Source of the DNA: Thermoclostridium stercorarium subsp. stercorarium DSM 8532
GTDB lineage: Bacteria > Bacillota > Clostridia > DSM-8532
NCBI RefSeq assembly: GCF_000331995.1
Contig: NC_020134.1
Span: forward strand, 2,206,002-2,270,001
Length of the DNA: 64,000 bases
Direction: 5' to 3'
The translations under genes and the position numbers were made by a program. The notes beneath the pieces were generated by a model that saw only the letters and a program-made list of their open reading frames with translations, had not been told where the DNA came from and did not search any database. How positions within the stretch are numbered: position 1 is the stretch's first letter; every line of letters begins with the position of its first letter. Below are positions 56,704 through 64,000 of the stretch, piece after piece.

Positions 56704-59073
56704 TCAATCCGGCCAAAAAGTATACTTTCGTTCTTTCACCCATGGCTTTAACCTGTAATTTTTCCCGTTACTTAAGACAATAACCGCTCCGCTTTCCTTC
56801 GTTATATAAATTCTGGCTTCTTTGAGACTTAACCGCTCTATTACTTCATCAGACGGATGCCCGTAGTTGTTGCTACCCGCGCTTATCACCGCCACTTCCG
56901 GTTTGGCAAGATCCAGAAATTCACGGGTCGTGCTCTCCTTCCCGCCATGATGGGCCACCTTGAGTATATCACAGTCAATATGATCCCCATACTTTAACAA
57001 CAACCTTTCGGCTTCGGTCTCTATATCTCCCGTGAACAGAATACTTAAATCCTTAAACCTAAGCATTCCGCATATGGACGTATTATTCAGATTGCCGTAA
57101 ATATCAATTTCTGAAGAAGGCGGATTCAACACTTCGAAAACCGTATAATTGTCGAAACCGATAATATCACCTTCACCAAAGAAATAGACAGGTATATTTC
57201 TGTCTTTGCACAAGTTTATAAGCCGGACGAAATCGGTTTCGGCATCCGGGTATGCCGGCAAGCCCACAGACTTTACATTGAATACTTCAATTAATGTCAG
57301 TATCCCGCCCATATGATCCGAGTGGGCATGGGTCACTAAAGCCATGTCGATATGGGATACTTTTTCGTGCATCAGCATGGGAAGAATTATCCTCTTTCCG
57401 TGGTAACCCGTTTCATCTTCATTATATGTACCGCCACCGTCTATAAGGAAATTCCGTCCTTCGGGTGTGCGTATAAAGATACAGTCTCCCTGACCGACAT
57501 CGGTAAAAATAACTTTCAACGGCTTCGGAATAATACCCTGTATCAGGAGAACAATCCCCGTAACAAAAGCACACGCGATCACAGCTGATTTATTCTTTCT
57601 GAAAAAATTTATCCCGTATATCCCCCAAAGAAATATCAACACATAATAAAGGAATACCGCTCCGTAACTCCAGTCGGGCAGATAAATTTCCGCCCACGGC
57701 ACCGACGCGCATTTGTCGGTAACATACAGGATAAGATGTGAAACAGCTTCCAAAACATAGCCTGTTGCCTTCCCGAGTAAGGGATGAACGGCGTGCAAAA
57801 CAACACATACAGCACCAAAAGTCGTAGCAAAGCCCGTTACGGGAACAACAAGAAGGTTTGACAAAAGTGAAATAAGGGACACTTTGTTAAAATGCATTAT
57901 CAGTACGGGTAATACCCCTGCCTGGGCAGACATTGTCGCCGACAGTGTTTCGGTTATAATTCCCGGTATTTTGTCGGGAAAAATTTTTTCAATCCTTTTA
58001 TACAGAATACCAAGCCCCAAAGTTGCGCCTACAGATAACTGAAAACCAACATCAAAAAACATGAAGGGGTTTATGGCCAAGAGTACCAAAACGGCTATTG
58101 CGACCGAGTTTACAAGTTCCACTTTTCTGTAAAGAGCCCTTCCAAGCAATAAAAGCATTGCCATTACCGACGCCCTTAAGACCGAAGCCTCCATTCCCGT
58201 TATCAGAAGATACAGGAAAATAAAAGGGATTGCCATTACGGAACCTGTTCTTCTGTCCAGCCCCACCATGCTGAAAATCCACAGCAGCGGGAAAATCAGA
58301 AAAGCCAGGTTTGCCCCCGATACCGCCATTATATGGGTAAGTCCGGAAGCGCTGAACGCATTCTCCATCGTCTCGGTTAAGTTTTCCCTGTACCCTGTAA
58401 GCATTGCCGCTATTAATGCCGCTTTTTCACCTGAAAGGTTTCTTTCAAGGGAATTAACAATATATTCCCTCAATTCCAGTCCAAATCTTTTCAAAGGCAA
58501 TTTTTTGACGAATCTCGTTTTTTCCACCATGTTCTCATTTAAGGAGATAATGGCTGCAATCCTTCTGGTATAAAGATAATTCCGGTAATCAAAACCTCCG
58601 GGATTCCTAGATCCGGGCGGATTTTTCAAAACGCCGTTCAGTATCAGCCCTGTTCCCAGGGAATAATCGGCCGCATTTTTTACGTTATAGACATTGACCA
58701 GTATCTTCCTTCCGGTGTTCTCCTCCGAATGGTTTATTTTTTCTATGTGGAATTCAAAAGTTATCCTGCCGTTTTTCACCTTATATGCATCGCTTATATA
58801 ACCGGTTATGGTTACGTTGTTTTCATAATACGGAATCAGAGGCTCCGACAAAAGGGTATACTGATATGCATAATTGACAAAACCGAAAGATATAAACGTC
58901 CCGCACAAGAGAAAACTTGTAGAAAACACAACCTTTCTTTTCCTTCCGTACAGGAAAAGAAAAATTGTTGCGGGAACAATTAAAAGAATAATGAAAATAT
59001 GATGTATCAGACAAGCAAGTACAATCCCAGAACAGTAGGCAACTGAGGCCTGCAGCATCGGTCTTTTCATCAT
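56704..59073 (-). CDS. comEC: ComEC/Rec2 DNA internalisation protein
   Basis: Competence channel that moves single-stranded DNA across the membrane. The 789 residues contain N-terminal helices and a DUF4131 region, the competence membrane domain (about 200-480, EKAALIAAMLTGYRENL, HIMAVSGANLAFLIFPL), then a metallo-beta-lactamase domain with VTHAHSDHMGGI near 560 and DILKVAHHGGKEST. The C-terminal domain is thought to degrade one strand. No comEA or other competence gene is adjacent. Confidence 0.97.
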   Translation of the reverse strand: MMKRPMLQASVAYCSGIVLACLIHHIFIILLIVPATIFLFLYGRKRKVVFSTSFLLCGTFISFGFVNYAYQYTLLSEPLIPYYENNVTITGYISDAYKVKNGRITFEFHIEKINHSEENTGRKILVNVYNVKNAADYSLGTGLILNGVLKNPPGSRNPGGFDYRNYLYTRRIAAIISLNENMVEKTRFVKKLPLKRFGLELREYIVNSLERNLSGEKAALIAAMLTGYRENLTETMENAFSASGLTHIMAVSGANLAFLIFPLLWIFSMVGLDRRTGSVMAIPFIFLYLLITGMEASVLRASVMAMLLLLGRALYRKVELVNSVAIAVLVLLAINPFMFFDVGFQLSVGATLGLGILYKRIEKIFPDKIPGIITETLSATMSAQAGVLPVLIMHFNKVSLISLLSNLLVVPVTGFATTFGAVCVVLHAVHPLLGKATGYVLEAVSHLILYVTDKCASVPWAEIYLPDWSYGAVFLYYVLIFLWGIYGINFFRKNKSAVIACAFVTGIVLLIQGIIPKPLKVIFTDVGQGDCIFIRTPEGRNFLIDGGGTYNEDETGYHGKRIILPMLMHEKVSHIDMALVTHAHSDHMGGILTLIEVFNVKSVGLPAYPDAETDFVRLINLCKDRNIPVYFFGEGDIIGFDNYTVFEVLNPPSSEIDIYGNLNNTSICGMLRFKDLSILFTGDIETEAERLLLKYGDHIDCDILKVAHHGGKESTTREFLDLAKPEVAVISAGSNNYGHPSDEVIERLSLKEARIYITKESGAVIVLSNGKNYRLKPWVKERKYTFWPD

Positions 59074-59561
59074 GGCCGTAGAACCTTTTCGAAAATCAGT
59101 ATTTTCCCGTTATTTTCGCGCTCATTGGTTTCAACGGTTTTAACGCAGGTCATACCCATTTTCGTCCAGAAATTTATCCCCGCCGCGTTTTCTGCCGAAA
59201 CCGACAGATATATTCTTTTAACATACATGTGCTCTGCCGCATGCTTACACAAAAGGTTAAAGGCACGTGTTCCGAATTTTTTTCTGTGCCATGCCTTGTC
59301 GATTAAAAATGTGCGTATCCACAATATCGTTTCTTTCTCCCTTTTAAATTCACCGGTTATAAGACCTATCAAAACTCCGTTTTTGGTATACACGCCCACA
59401 GCAAAGGAATTCAGGCTTTCATTCAAGGCATTTCCGATACTTTTCCTGCCTGTGGCAAAACCATAAGTATCATAATCAAGATACCAGCCCTTAACCCTGT
59501 CGATACTTCCTTCATCAAGCGGCTTAATATCAACGTTTTCCCCGGTTATATGCAACTGCAT
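59070..59561 (-). CDS. GNAT-family N-acetyltransferase
   Basis: An acyl-CoA-dependent acetyltransferase of 163 residues. The fold is visible as IRTFLIDKAWHRKKFGTRAFNLLCKHA (motif A acetyl-CoA loop, about 93-118) and VKRIYLSVSAENAAGINFWTKMGM near 125-148. Substrate unknown. It overlaps comEC by 4 bases and starts 8 bases after the solute-binding protein, so all are probably one transcript. Confidence 0.88.
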   Translation of the reverse strand: MQLHITGENVDIKPLDEGSIDRVKGWYLDYDTYGFATGRKSIGNALNESLNSFAVGVYTKNGVLIGLITGEFKREKETILWIRTFLIDKAWHRKKFGTRAFNLLCKHAAEHMYVKRIYLSVSAENAAGINFWTKMGMTCVKTVETNERENNGKILIFEKVLRP

Positions 59562-59569
59562 GTTCCAAA

Positions 59570-61066
59570 TTACTGACGGTTGTTATTCTTGCTGCCTTCG
59601 TTAAAAACAGGCTTGTACCATGAATAAAATCCCTGATACGGGTTCCAGTAATTCGCGTTTTTTTCCCCTCGTATGGTATTTTTAAACAAAACAGCCTGTT
59701 GATTTCGGTACAAAGGCAGAATGAAATTATCCTCCCTTCCGTTTCCCAAATCCTGCTGAATTCTTTGCAGGGTATCGCTTAATTCCTCCCACGGCTTCAA
59801 TTCATCGGATACAGGCGACAAATCATATTTGCCGCTCCGGATCTCCCGTTTGTAATTACTTTTCCCGACTGTTACAATTTCGGCCTGTATCCCTGCATCG
59901 CTCAGAATGTTCACAAGAAAATTGGCGGTATGAAGTTTCGGAAGATCCTGTTTCGGTACACAAATCAGTATTTTATCCAGAGTTTTGCCGTTCAGCGTAA
60001 AAACATTTTTCTTTTCGTCATAACTGAGCCCGCTTCTTACCAATTCATTTCTGAACCCCTCAACATCAATTGGTTCCTCGCTGTACAGCTCATAATACTG
60101 AACCTGCCCGAGGTTCAATTCATGGAGTCTGTATGCCACATACCTGAACAACGCCGTCTGCCGGTTGGACTGTCCGAATATGCTTTGAGGATTTACATAC
60201 AGAAAATGGCTTTCATTGGACAGATATATCCTGAAATCAATATCGGTCCTGTACCTGTATCTGGAAAAATCCACATTTTTTATAAAGGCAACGTCTATTT
60301 CATTATTCTGGAAAGCATCCAGCATTTTATCTTCATCATATACCTTGAAAATCACCTCATCAATATATGTTTCCCCGTGCCACCATTTATCGTTTTTCAC
60401 AAGCCTTAGTTCGTTTTCCGTCATCCTCTCAAAACAGTACGGTCCCGTACCAACCGGATATTCCTCTTCTTCGTAGTTCTGAGGAAGTATCGGAAAAACC
60501 AGTTTTTTAATAAAAGCCCTGTCGGGCTTGTCCAGAGTAATTTCAAACTGGGAACTGCTAATGATATTGAAATCCTTAATATTATCAACAATGGCCCTTT
60601 CATAAAACGGACTGTTTGATTTCTTAAGCTGTCTGATAGTATACCTTACGTCATATGACGTAAGTCCCCTGCCGTTGTGAAAATATACATTTTGCCTGAG
60701 TTTAAAGTTCCACACTACATACCCTTCGTGACTGTAGCTTTCAACCAGCCACGGCTCAAAATTGTTCTCGCTGGACTGAATAAAAAGGGGATCATAGATA
60801 AACAGAAATATGTAATTGACATACCTGCTGGAAGTTTCAAACGGGTGCAGGGAATCAATCGGGGTTGTTCCAAGCGTAAGGGTCCCGCCGTGGACAGGCC
60901 CGCTGTCTACAAGTTTAATCTGCCTGTCCACAGGTATACCGGTATTGCCCGACACAGTGGGAATTGTGCCGGGTCCTTCACTGAATACATGGTTGGCTTC
61001 ACATCCTGCCAAGAAAACTATAAAAAATATAATGGTAACAGTAATGAACGCTCTTCGTGCCTTCAT
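59570..61066 (-). CDS. Family 5 extracellular solute-binding lipoprotein
   Basis: A lipoprotein of 498 residues: signal peptide with lipobox FLAGC (Cys near residue 22), then an SBP_bac_5 (oligopeptide/nickel-type) fold with GGTLTLGTTPIDSLHPFETSS, NVYFHNGRGLTSYDVRYTI and YPVGTGPYCFERM. It would bind peptides or similar solutes outside the cell. It is followed by no permease or ATPase genes, so it is an orphan or has a sensing role. It starts 9 bases after pgeF. Confidence 0.9.
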   Translation of the reverse strand: MKARRAFITVTIIFFIVFLAGCEANHVFSEGPGTIPTVSGNTGIPVDRQIKLVDSGPVHGGTLTLGTTPIDSLHPFETSSRYVNYIFLFIYDPLFIQSSENNFEPWLVESYSHEGYVVWNFKLRQNVYFHNGRGLTSYDVRYTIRQLKKSNSPFYERAIVDNIKDFNIISSSQFEITLDKPDRAFIKKLVFPILPQNYEEEEYPVGTGPYCFERMTENELRLVKNDKWWHGETYIDEVIFKVYDEDKMLDAFQNNEIDVAFIKNVDFSRYRYRTDIDFRIYLSNESHFLYVNPQSIFGQSNRQTALFRYVAYRLHELNLGQVQYYELYSEEPIDVEGFRNELVRSGLSYDEKKNVFTLNGKTLDKILICVPKQDLPKLHTANFLVNILSDAGIQAEIVTVGKSNYKREIRSGKYDLSPVSDELKPWEELSDTLQRIQQDLGNGREDNFILPLYRNQQAVLFKNTIRGEKNANYWNPYQGFYSWYKPVFNEGSKNNNRQ

Positions 61067-61075
61067 ATCACAACC

Positions 61076-61927
61076 TCATTCAGTCATCATAAAAACGGCG
61101 GCCCCTGTTCCGCTTTTGCCCTGTCCGCCCCTGTGGGAGAAAAAAAGCTGCTTTTCGCACACGGTGCACCTGTTCAAATCCTGAATATTTCCCATGCTCA
61201 GGCCTTCATCGGTTAATGTTCTTACAATTATTCCGGCAAGGTCAATTTTCCACTTTTTGCCTGTACATAAAAACGCATCGGCACAGTCAGGAAAAACCTT
61301 TAAAAACTCTTCGTAAACATCCCTGTCAACCTCAAAACAGCATTTCCTAATGCAGGGCCCGATAACCGCATGTATCTCGGCCGCGTTGCAGTTGAATTCC
61401 TTTTCCATTATTCTTACGGCTTTTGCCGATATTTTCAGCAAAGTGCTTCGCCATCCCGAATGTACAAGGCCGATAACTTTACGCTTAACGTCATAAAGGT
61501 AAACGGGTGCACAGTCAGCATGAAAAGTGACAAGAGCCACGTTCATGTCGGCGGTAATAAGCCCGTCCGACTCACCAAAAGTCCTTTCTCTTAAAAGGCC
61601 CATGCCGCAATGCTGTTTATTTACCACTGTAATATCGCACCCATGGACCTGCTTTGTTAAAACCATATATTCCATTGGTATCCCGGTACTTTTACTCAAA
61701 AGCTCAAAATTTTTTAATACATTTTCCGCACTGTCACCGCGCTGAAAACTTAAATTCAGTGATTCAAACGGGAAACTGCTTACCCCGCCATGCCGTGTAG
61801 TAAAGACGGCTATTGCCTTGAGCTCATCACTTACCGGAACAGGAATCCACATTGGCGCACCGCATGCCGCCATATTCCATGAAACCTCCGGTCCAAAAAC
61901 TGTAAAAGAAGCACCCTGTGGTACCAT
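61076..61927 (-). CDS. pgeF: Peptidoglycan editing factor PgeF (YfiH/DUF152)
   Basis: Purine-nucleoside/laccase-fold protein that keeps non-cognate residues out of peptidoglycan precursors. It has about 283 residues with the metal-binding motifs KQVHGCDI, TFHADCAPVYLYD, LVHSGWRSTLLKI, GPCIRKCCFEVD and CTVCEKQLFFSHR. The N-terminal 25 residues are not conserved, and the start lacks a clear ribosome binding site, so the true start may be slightly further in. Older annotations call it polyphenol oxidase. Confidence 0.92.
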   Translation of the reverse strand: MVPQGASFTVFGPEVSWNMAACGAPMWIPVPVSDELKAIAVFTTRHGGVSSFPFESLNLSFQRGDSAENVLKNFELLSKSTGIPMEYMVLTKQVHGCDITVVNKQHCGMGLLRERTFGESDGLITADMNVALVTFHADCAPVYLYDVKRKVIGLVHSGWRSTLLKISAKAVRIMEKEFNCNAAEIHAVIGPCIRKCCFEVDRDVYEEFLKVFPDCADAFLCTGKKWKIDLAGIIVRTLTDEGLSMGNIQDLNRCTVCEKQLFFSHRGGQGKSGTGAAVFMMTE

Positions 61928-62024
61928 AAACCGAAATAAAAAACAAATAATTCATAATAAGAGTAGCATAACATGTATATCAGTACAAGTGGAAATAAAA
62001 GAAGATGAATTTCTGTCTTTCCTC

Positions 62025-62603
62025 TCAGACGAGTACCGGCTCCAGCTGCCTGCCCTCAAGCGCGGCTTCTACTGCGGGTATAAAAAGATCCATACGGCAT
62101 ACAAGGGAATTGTGTTTGTTTTCAGGGTCATCCTGCCTGAACGGCACAAAATATATATTTTTTGTATTCATCAAAAGTCCGATATTTTTTGCGTTTGCGC
62201 CCAAGCCGTCGTTGGTCGCAATTCCCAGCAAGACCGGCCTGTTGTTTCGCAAATGGGCTTTGCATGCCATCGTTACCGGGGTGTCGGTTATGCCGTTTGC
62301 GAGCTTTGCCAATGTATTCCCGGTACAGGGCAGGACCACCATGAGATCAAGCTTTTTCGACGGTCCTATGGGTTCAGCGTCTGCAATTGAAGCTATACAT
62401 TCCTTGCCGCTAATCATTTTTATCTGCTCAAGGAAATATTCGGCGGTACCGAAACGGGTATCGGTCGATTTCACTGCATATGACACAACGGGAATTACGT
62501 CTGCTCCCAGCAGCACAAGTTTCTGCATCTGTGCCAGCGCGCTCTGCAGCGTGCAGAACGAACCGGTAAGGCCAAAACCTATCCTTTTACCGGAAATGCT
62601 CAT
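62025..62603 (-). CDS. dpaB: Dipicolinate synthase subunit B (SpoVFB)
   Basis: Flavoprotein-fold subunit that makes the spore core compound dipicolinic acid from dihydrodipicolinate. It has 192 residues with GFGLTGSFCTL near the N-terminus and VLPCTGNTLAKLANGITDTPVTMACKAHLRNN in the cofactor region. The start overlaps the dpaA stop by 4 bases. Mother-cell specific SigK expression is expected from the family. Confidence 0.95.
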   Translation of the reverse strand: MSISGKRIGFGLTGSFCTLQSALAQMQKLVLLGADVIPVVSYAVKSTDTRFGTAEYFLEQIKMISGKECIASIADAEPIGPSKKLDLMVVLPCTGNTLAKLANGITDTPVTMACKAHLRNNRPVLLGIATNDGLGANAKNIGLLMNTKNIYFVPFRQDDPENKHNSLVCRMDLFIPAVEAALEGRQLEPVLV

Positions 62604-63469
62604 TTTTTCCTCCCTCCCTCTGTCAAAACATTTTCCACCGTTTTTTTGATTATTTCCGCAGCGGTAAGAGGAGCCACTTTCCCAGGCAGGCTTAAAGCCC
62701 AGTCGGTTTTCAGGCCAAGCTTTTCAGCGTGCTTAAAATCAATTCCGCCGGGTTGTGAAGCCAAATCTATTAGATAACAGTCAGGCCGCACCTTGTTCAG
62801 TACGTCTGCCGTCAAATACTGGTACGGTATTGTGTTTACAATTACATTCATGTCGGTTATGTACCGTTCCAGGTCGTCCAAATGGACAGGCTTGTATCCA
62901 AAAGCCTCAATCCAGCTCAGATCCGAATACGTTCTTGCAGCCACCCAGACCTCGGCTCCGAAGCCGGTCAAAATGCGCGCCAGCACCTTGCCAATCCTTC
63001 CGTAACCCAGGATAAGTATCCGACTGTTGTGAATTGTTCTGGGAGTGGATCTCATAATCAATTCCACAGCCCCTTCCGCCGCAGGAATGGCATTCAGCAC
63101 CGCCATATCCTCCCGATCCAGCAGATCAATATAATTAACACCCCTGTTTTCCAGTGTGTTCCTTACATCTTTTTCAATTTTTCCCGCTATGAAAACGGTA
63201 CCCTCAGGTATCATTTCAATCAGAGTCTCGAGCGGAAGGGTTTCCGTTGAAAAGGGCATGTTTACATAACCGTCCGGAGATACAAGGGGAATTCCGCATA
63301 TTATAACGTCACAGTCGTTGATCATCTGGGCAAGACTTGAATTTTTGTTTTTTATGTCCTTTTTGTCAAAACCATATATTTCAACCCGATGGTATTCCTT
63401 CTTCAATAGTTCGGCAAGATAAAAGTTTCTCATATCCCCGCCTATGACAAGGTATTTCGTTTTTTGCAT
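62600..63469 (-). CDS. dpaA: Dipicolinate synthase subunit A (SpoVFA)
   Basis: NADPH-dependent subunit of dipicolinate synthase. It has 289 residues with a DpaA N-terminal domain (YLVIGGDMRNFYLAELL), a Rossmann motif ILGYGRIGKVLARIL (about 152-166) and the C-terminal LIDLASQPGGIDF and SLPGKVAPLTAA segments. Its ribosome binding site (AGGGGG) is part of an inverted repeat. A possible SigK promoter lies inside that repeat. The presence of dpaAB confirms an endospore former that does not rely only on the EtfA route. Confidence 0.96.
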   Translation of the reverse strand: MQKTKYLVIGGDMRNFYLAELLKKEYHRVEIYGFDKKDIKNKNSSLAQMINDCDVIICGIPLVSPDGYVNMPFSTETLPLETLIEMIPEGTVFIAGKIEKDVRNTLENRGVNYIDLLDREDMAVLNAIPAAEGAVELIMRSTPRTIHNSRILILGYGRIGKVLARILTGFGAEVWVAARTYSDLSWIEAFGYKPVHLDDLERYITDMNVIVNTIPYQYLTADVLNKVRPDCYLIDLASQPGGIDFKHAEKLGLKTDWALSLPGKVAPLTAAEIIKKTVENVLTEGGRKK

Positions 63470-63475
63470 TAAAAT

Positions 63476-63528
63476 ACCCCCTGATATTTAAGATTTAAGT
63501 ATATTCCATATTATGAAAATCAGGGGGT
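63476..63528 (-). other. Inverted repeat covering the dpaA ribosome binding site
   Basis: Arms ACCCCCTGAT (63528-63519 in minus-strand reading) and ATCAGGGGGT (63485-63476) are perfectly complementary over 10 bp, 33 bases apart. The 3' arm contains the dpaA ribosome binding site AGGGGG. RNA coming from upstream would mask that site, while RNA starting inside the loop would not. Confidence 0.75.
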
Positions 63529-63535
63529 TATAGTG
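63508..63535 (-). promoter_or_regulatory. Possible SigK promoter of dpaAB
   Basis: Minus strand: CAC (63535-63533), 17 bases after AC, then CATAATAT (63515-63508), matching the SigK pattern mAC-N16/17-CATAnnnT. The start would be near 63500, inside the loop of the inverted repeat at 63476-63528. One position of the -10 extension is off consensus. Confidence 0.5.
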
Positions 63536-63563
63536 CTTGTTCGATATCTGAAACTCACGAGTC

Positions 63564-64000
63564 TTACTTTTCCTCTATGCCCTTACTAAGGCTCAGTTCC
63601 ACATAACTTCTATACAATCCGTTCAGATTCATTAAAGTTTCATGATCCCCTTCTTCCACAATTCTGCCGTCATCAATGACATAAATCCGGTCGGCCTTTC
63701 TGATCGTGGACAGCCTGTGGGCGATAAGTATTGACGTCCTTCCTGCAATGACATTCTCCAGCGATTTCTGTATCATTTCCTCGGTTTCGGTATCAATATA
63801 TGCCGTTGCTTCGTCCAAAATCAGGATCGCGGGATTCAGCGCCACCGCACGGGCAAAAGAAAGCAGCTGGCGTTGGCCGGAGGAAAAAGTGCAACCCCTT
63901 TCCTTTACCTCGGATTTTATGCCGTCGGGCAGGGAATTAACAAAACCGTCGGCACAGGCTACCTTTAATGCCTTGTAAACATCCTCATCGGTCAGCTCAT
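63564..64000 (-). CDS. ABC exporter ATP-binding protein, C-terminal part (5' end outside window)
   Basis: The C-terminal 144 or so residues of an ABC-type multidrug/lipid exporter half-transporter. The nucleotide-binding domain shows the ABC signature FSSGQRQLLSFARAVA, Walker B ILILDEATAYIDTETE with the catalytic Glu, the His switch ILIAHRLSTIRKADRI and the D-loop. The DEATAYIDTETE form is typical of heterodimeric exporters. The stop is at 63564 and the gene runs off the right edge. It lies upstream of dpaA in the same direction, 94 bases away. Confidence 0.93.
   Translation of the reverse strand, partial: ELTDEDVYKALKVACADGFVNSLPDGIKSEVKERGCTFSSGQRQLLSFARAVALNPAILILDEATAYIDTETEEMIQKSLENVIAGRTSILIAHRLSTIRKADRIYVIDDGRIVEEGDHETLMNLNGLYRSYVELSLSKGIEEK

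Overview
The window is a contiguous piece of a chromosome from a spore-forming Gram-positive anaerobe of the class Clostridia. The signs are the HrcA/CIRCE heat-shock system, a T-box riboswitch, three sporulation or spore loci (spoIVB, dpaA-dpaB and a spore-photoproduct-lyase-like gene), a PASTA kinase with its PP2C phosphatase, strong AGGAGG-type ribosome binding sites, TTG/GTG starts and many short hairpin plus T-run terminators. Base composition looks moderate by eye. glgC-glgD and lone glycan-active proteins suggest a saccharolytic clostridium, perhaps of the Acetivibrio/Thermoclostridium type, but the exact taxon is inference. Nearly everything is on the minus strand. Only the glg cluster (21.5-25.8 kb) and one glycosidase-like gene (28.9-31.4 kb) are on the plus strand. 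No rRNA, tRNA, CRISPR array, prophage or intact insertion sequence was seen.

Layout, left to right. 0-7 kb: hrcA-grpE-dnaK (dnaK cut by the window edge) under a perfect CIRCE operator, then lepA-hemW. 7-11.5 kb: spoIVB, a divergent uracil-DNA glycosylase and uvrB. 11.5-16 kb: secG, then cdd-era, a DUF1846 gene, yqzL and recO. 16-21.4 kb: a sodium:neurotransmitter-type symporter, then a second chaperone operon, cbpA/dnaJ-like-clpB, with its own sigma-A promoter and no CIRCE. 21.5-25.8 kb, plus strand: glgC-glgD-nucleoside phosphorylase-like-SPL-like radical SAM. 25.8-31.4 kb: a TrpB2-type tryptophan synthase under a tryptophan (UGG) T-box, a patatin-like lipase and the divergent GH106-like gene.

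31.4-38.8 kb is the classic rsmB-rlmN-prpC-prkC-rsgA-rpe-thiN block. 38.9-44.2 kb runs rplS-rbgA-rnhB-ylqG-ylqH-yraN-dipeptidase; the yraN frame needs a -1 shift at an A5 run. 44.4-47.1 kb: a DUF3048 protein, an orphan spacer with an 8-bp tandem repeat, DUF1292 (yrzB-like) and ruvX. 47.2-52 kb: gap-pgk-tpiA-gpmI, punctuated by hairpins. 52.1-55.2 kb: an rRNA methyltransferase, an unusual sulfotransferase and holA. 55.4-61.9 kb: DUF2264, then pgeF-solute-binding lipoprotein-GNAT-comEC. 62-63.5 kb: dpaA-dpaB dipicolinate synthase. The window ends inside an ABC exporter gene.

Most of the window is core physiology: protein folding, translation factors, ribosome maturation, DNA repair, glycolysis and sporulation. 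The parts that merit a second look are the frame-broken yraN, the glgCD-phosphorylase-SPL operon, the dpaA hairpin that covers its ribosome binding site and overlaps a possible SigK promoter, the long hairpin in front of hrcA, the sulfotransferase, and the glycolytic-operon hairpins.
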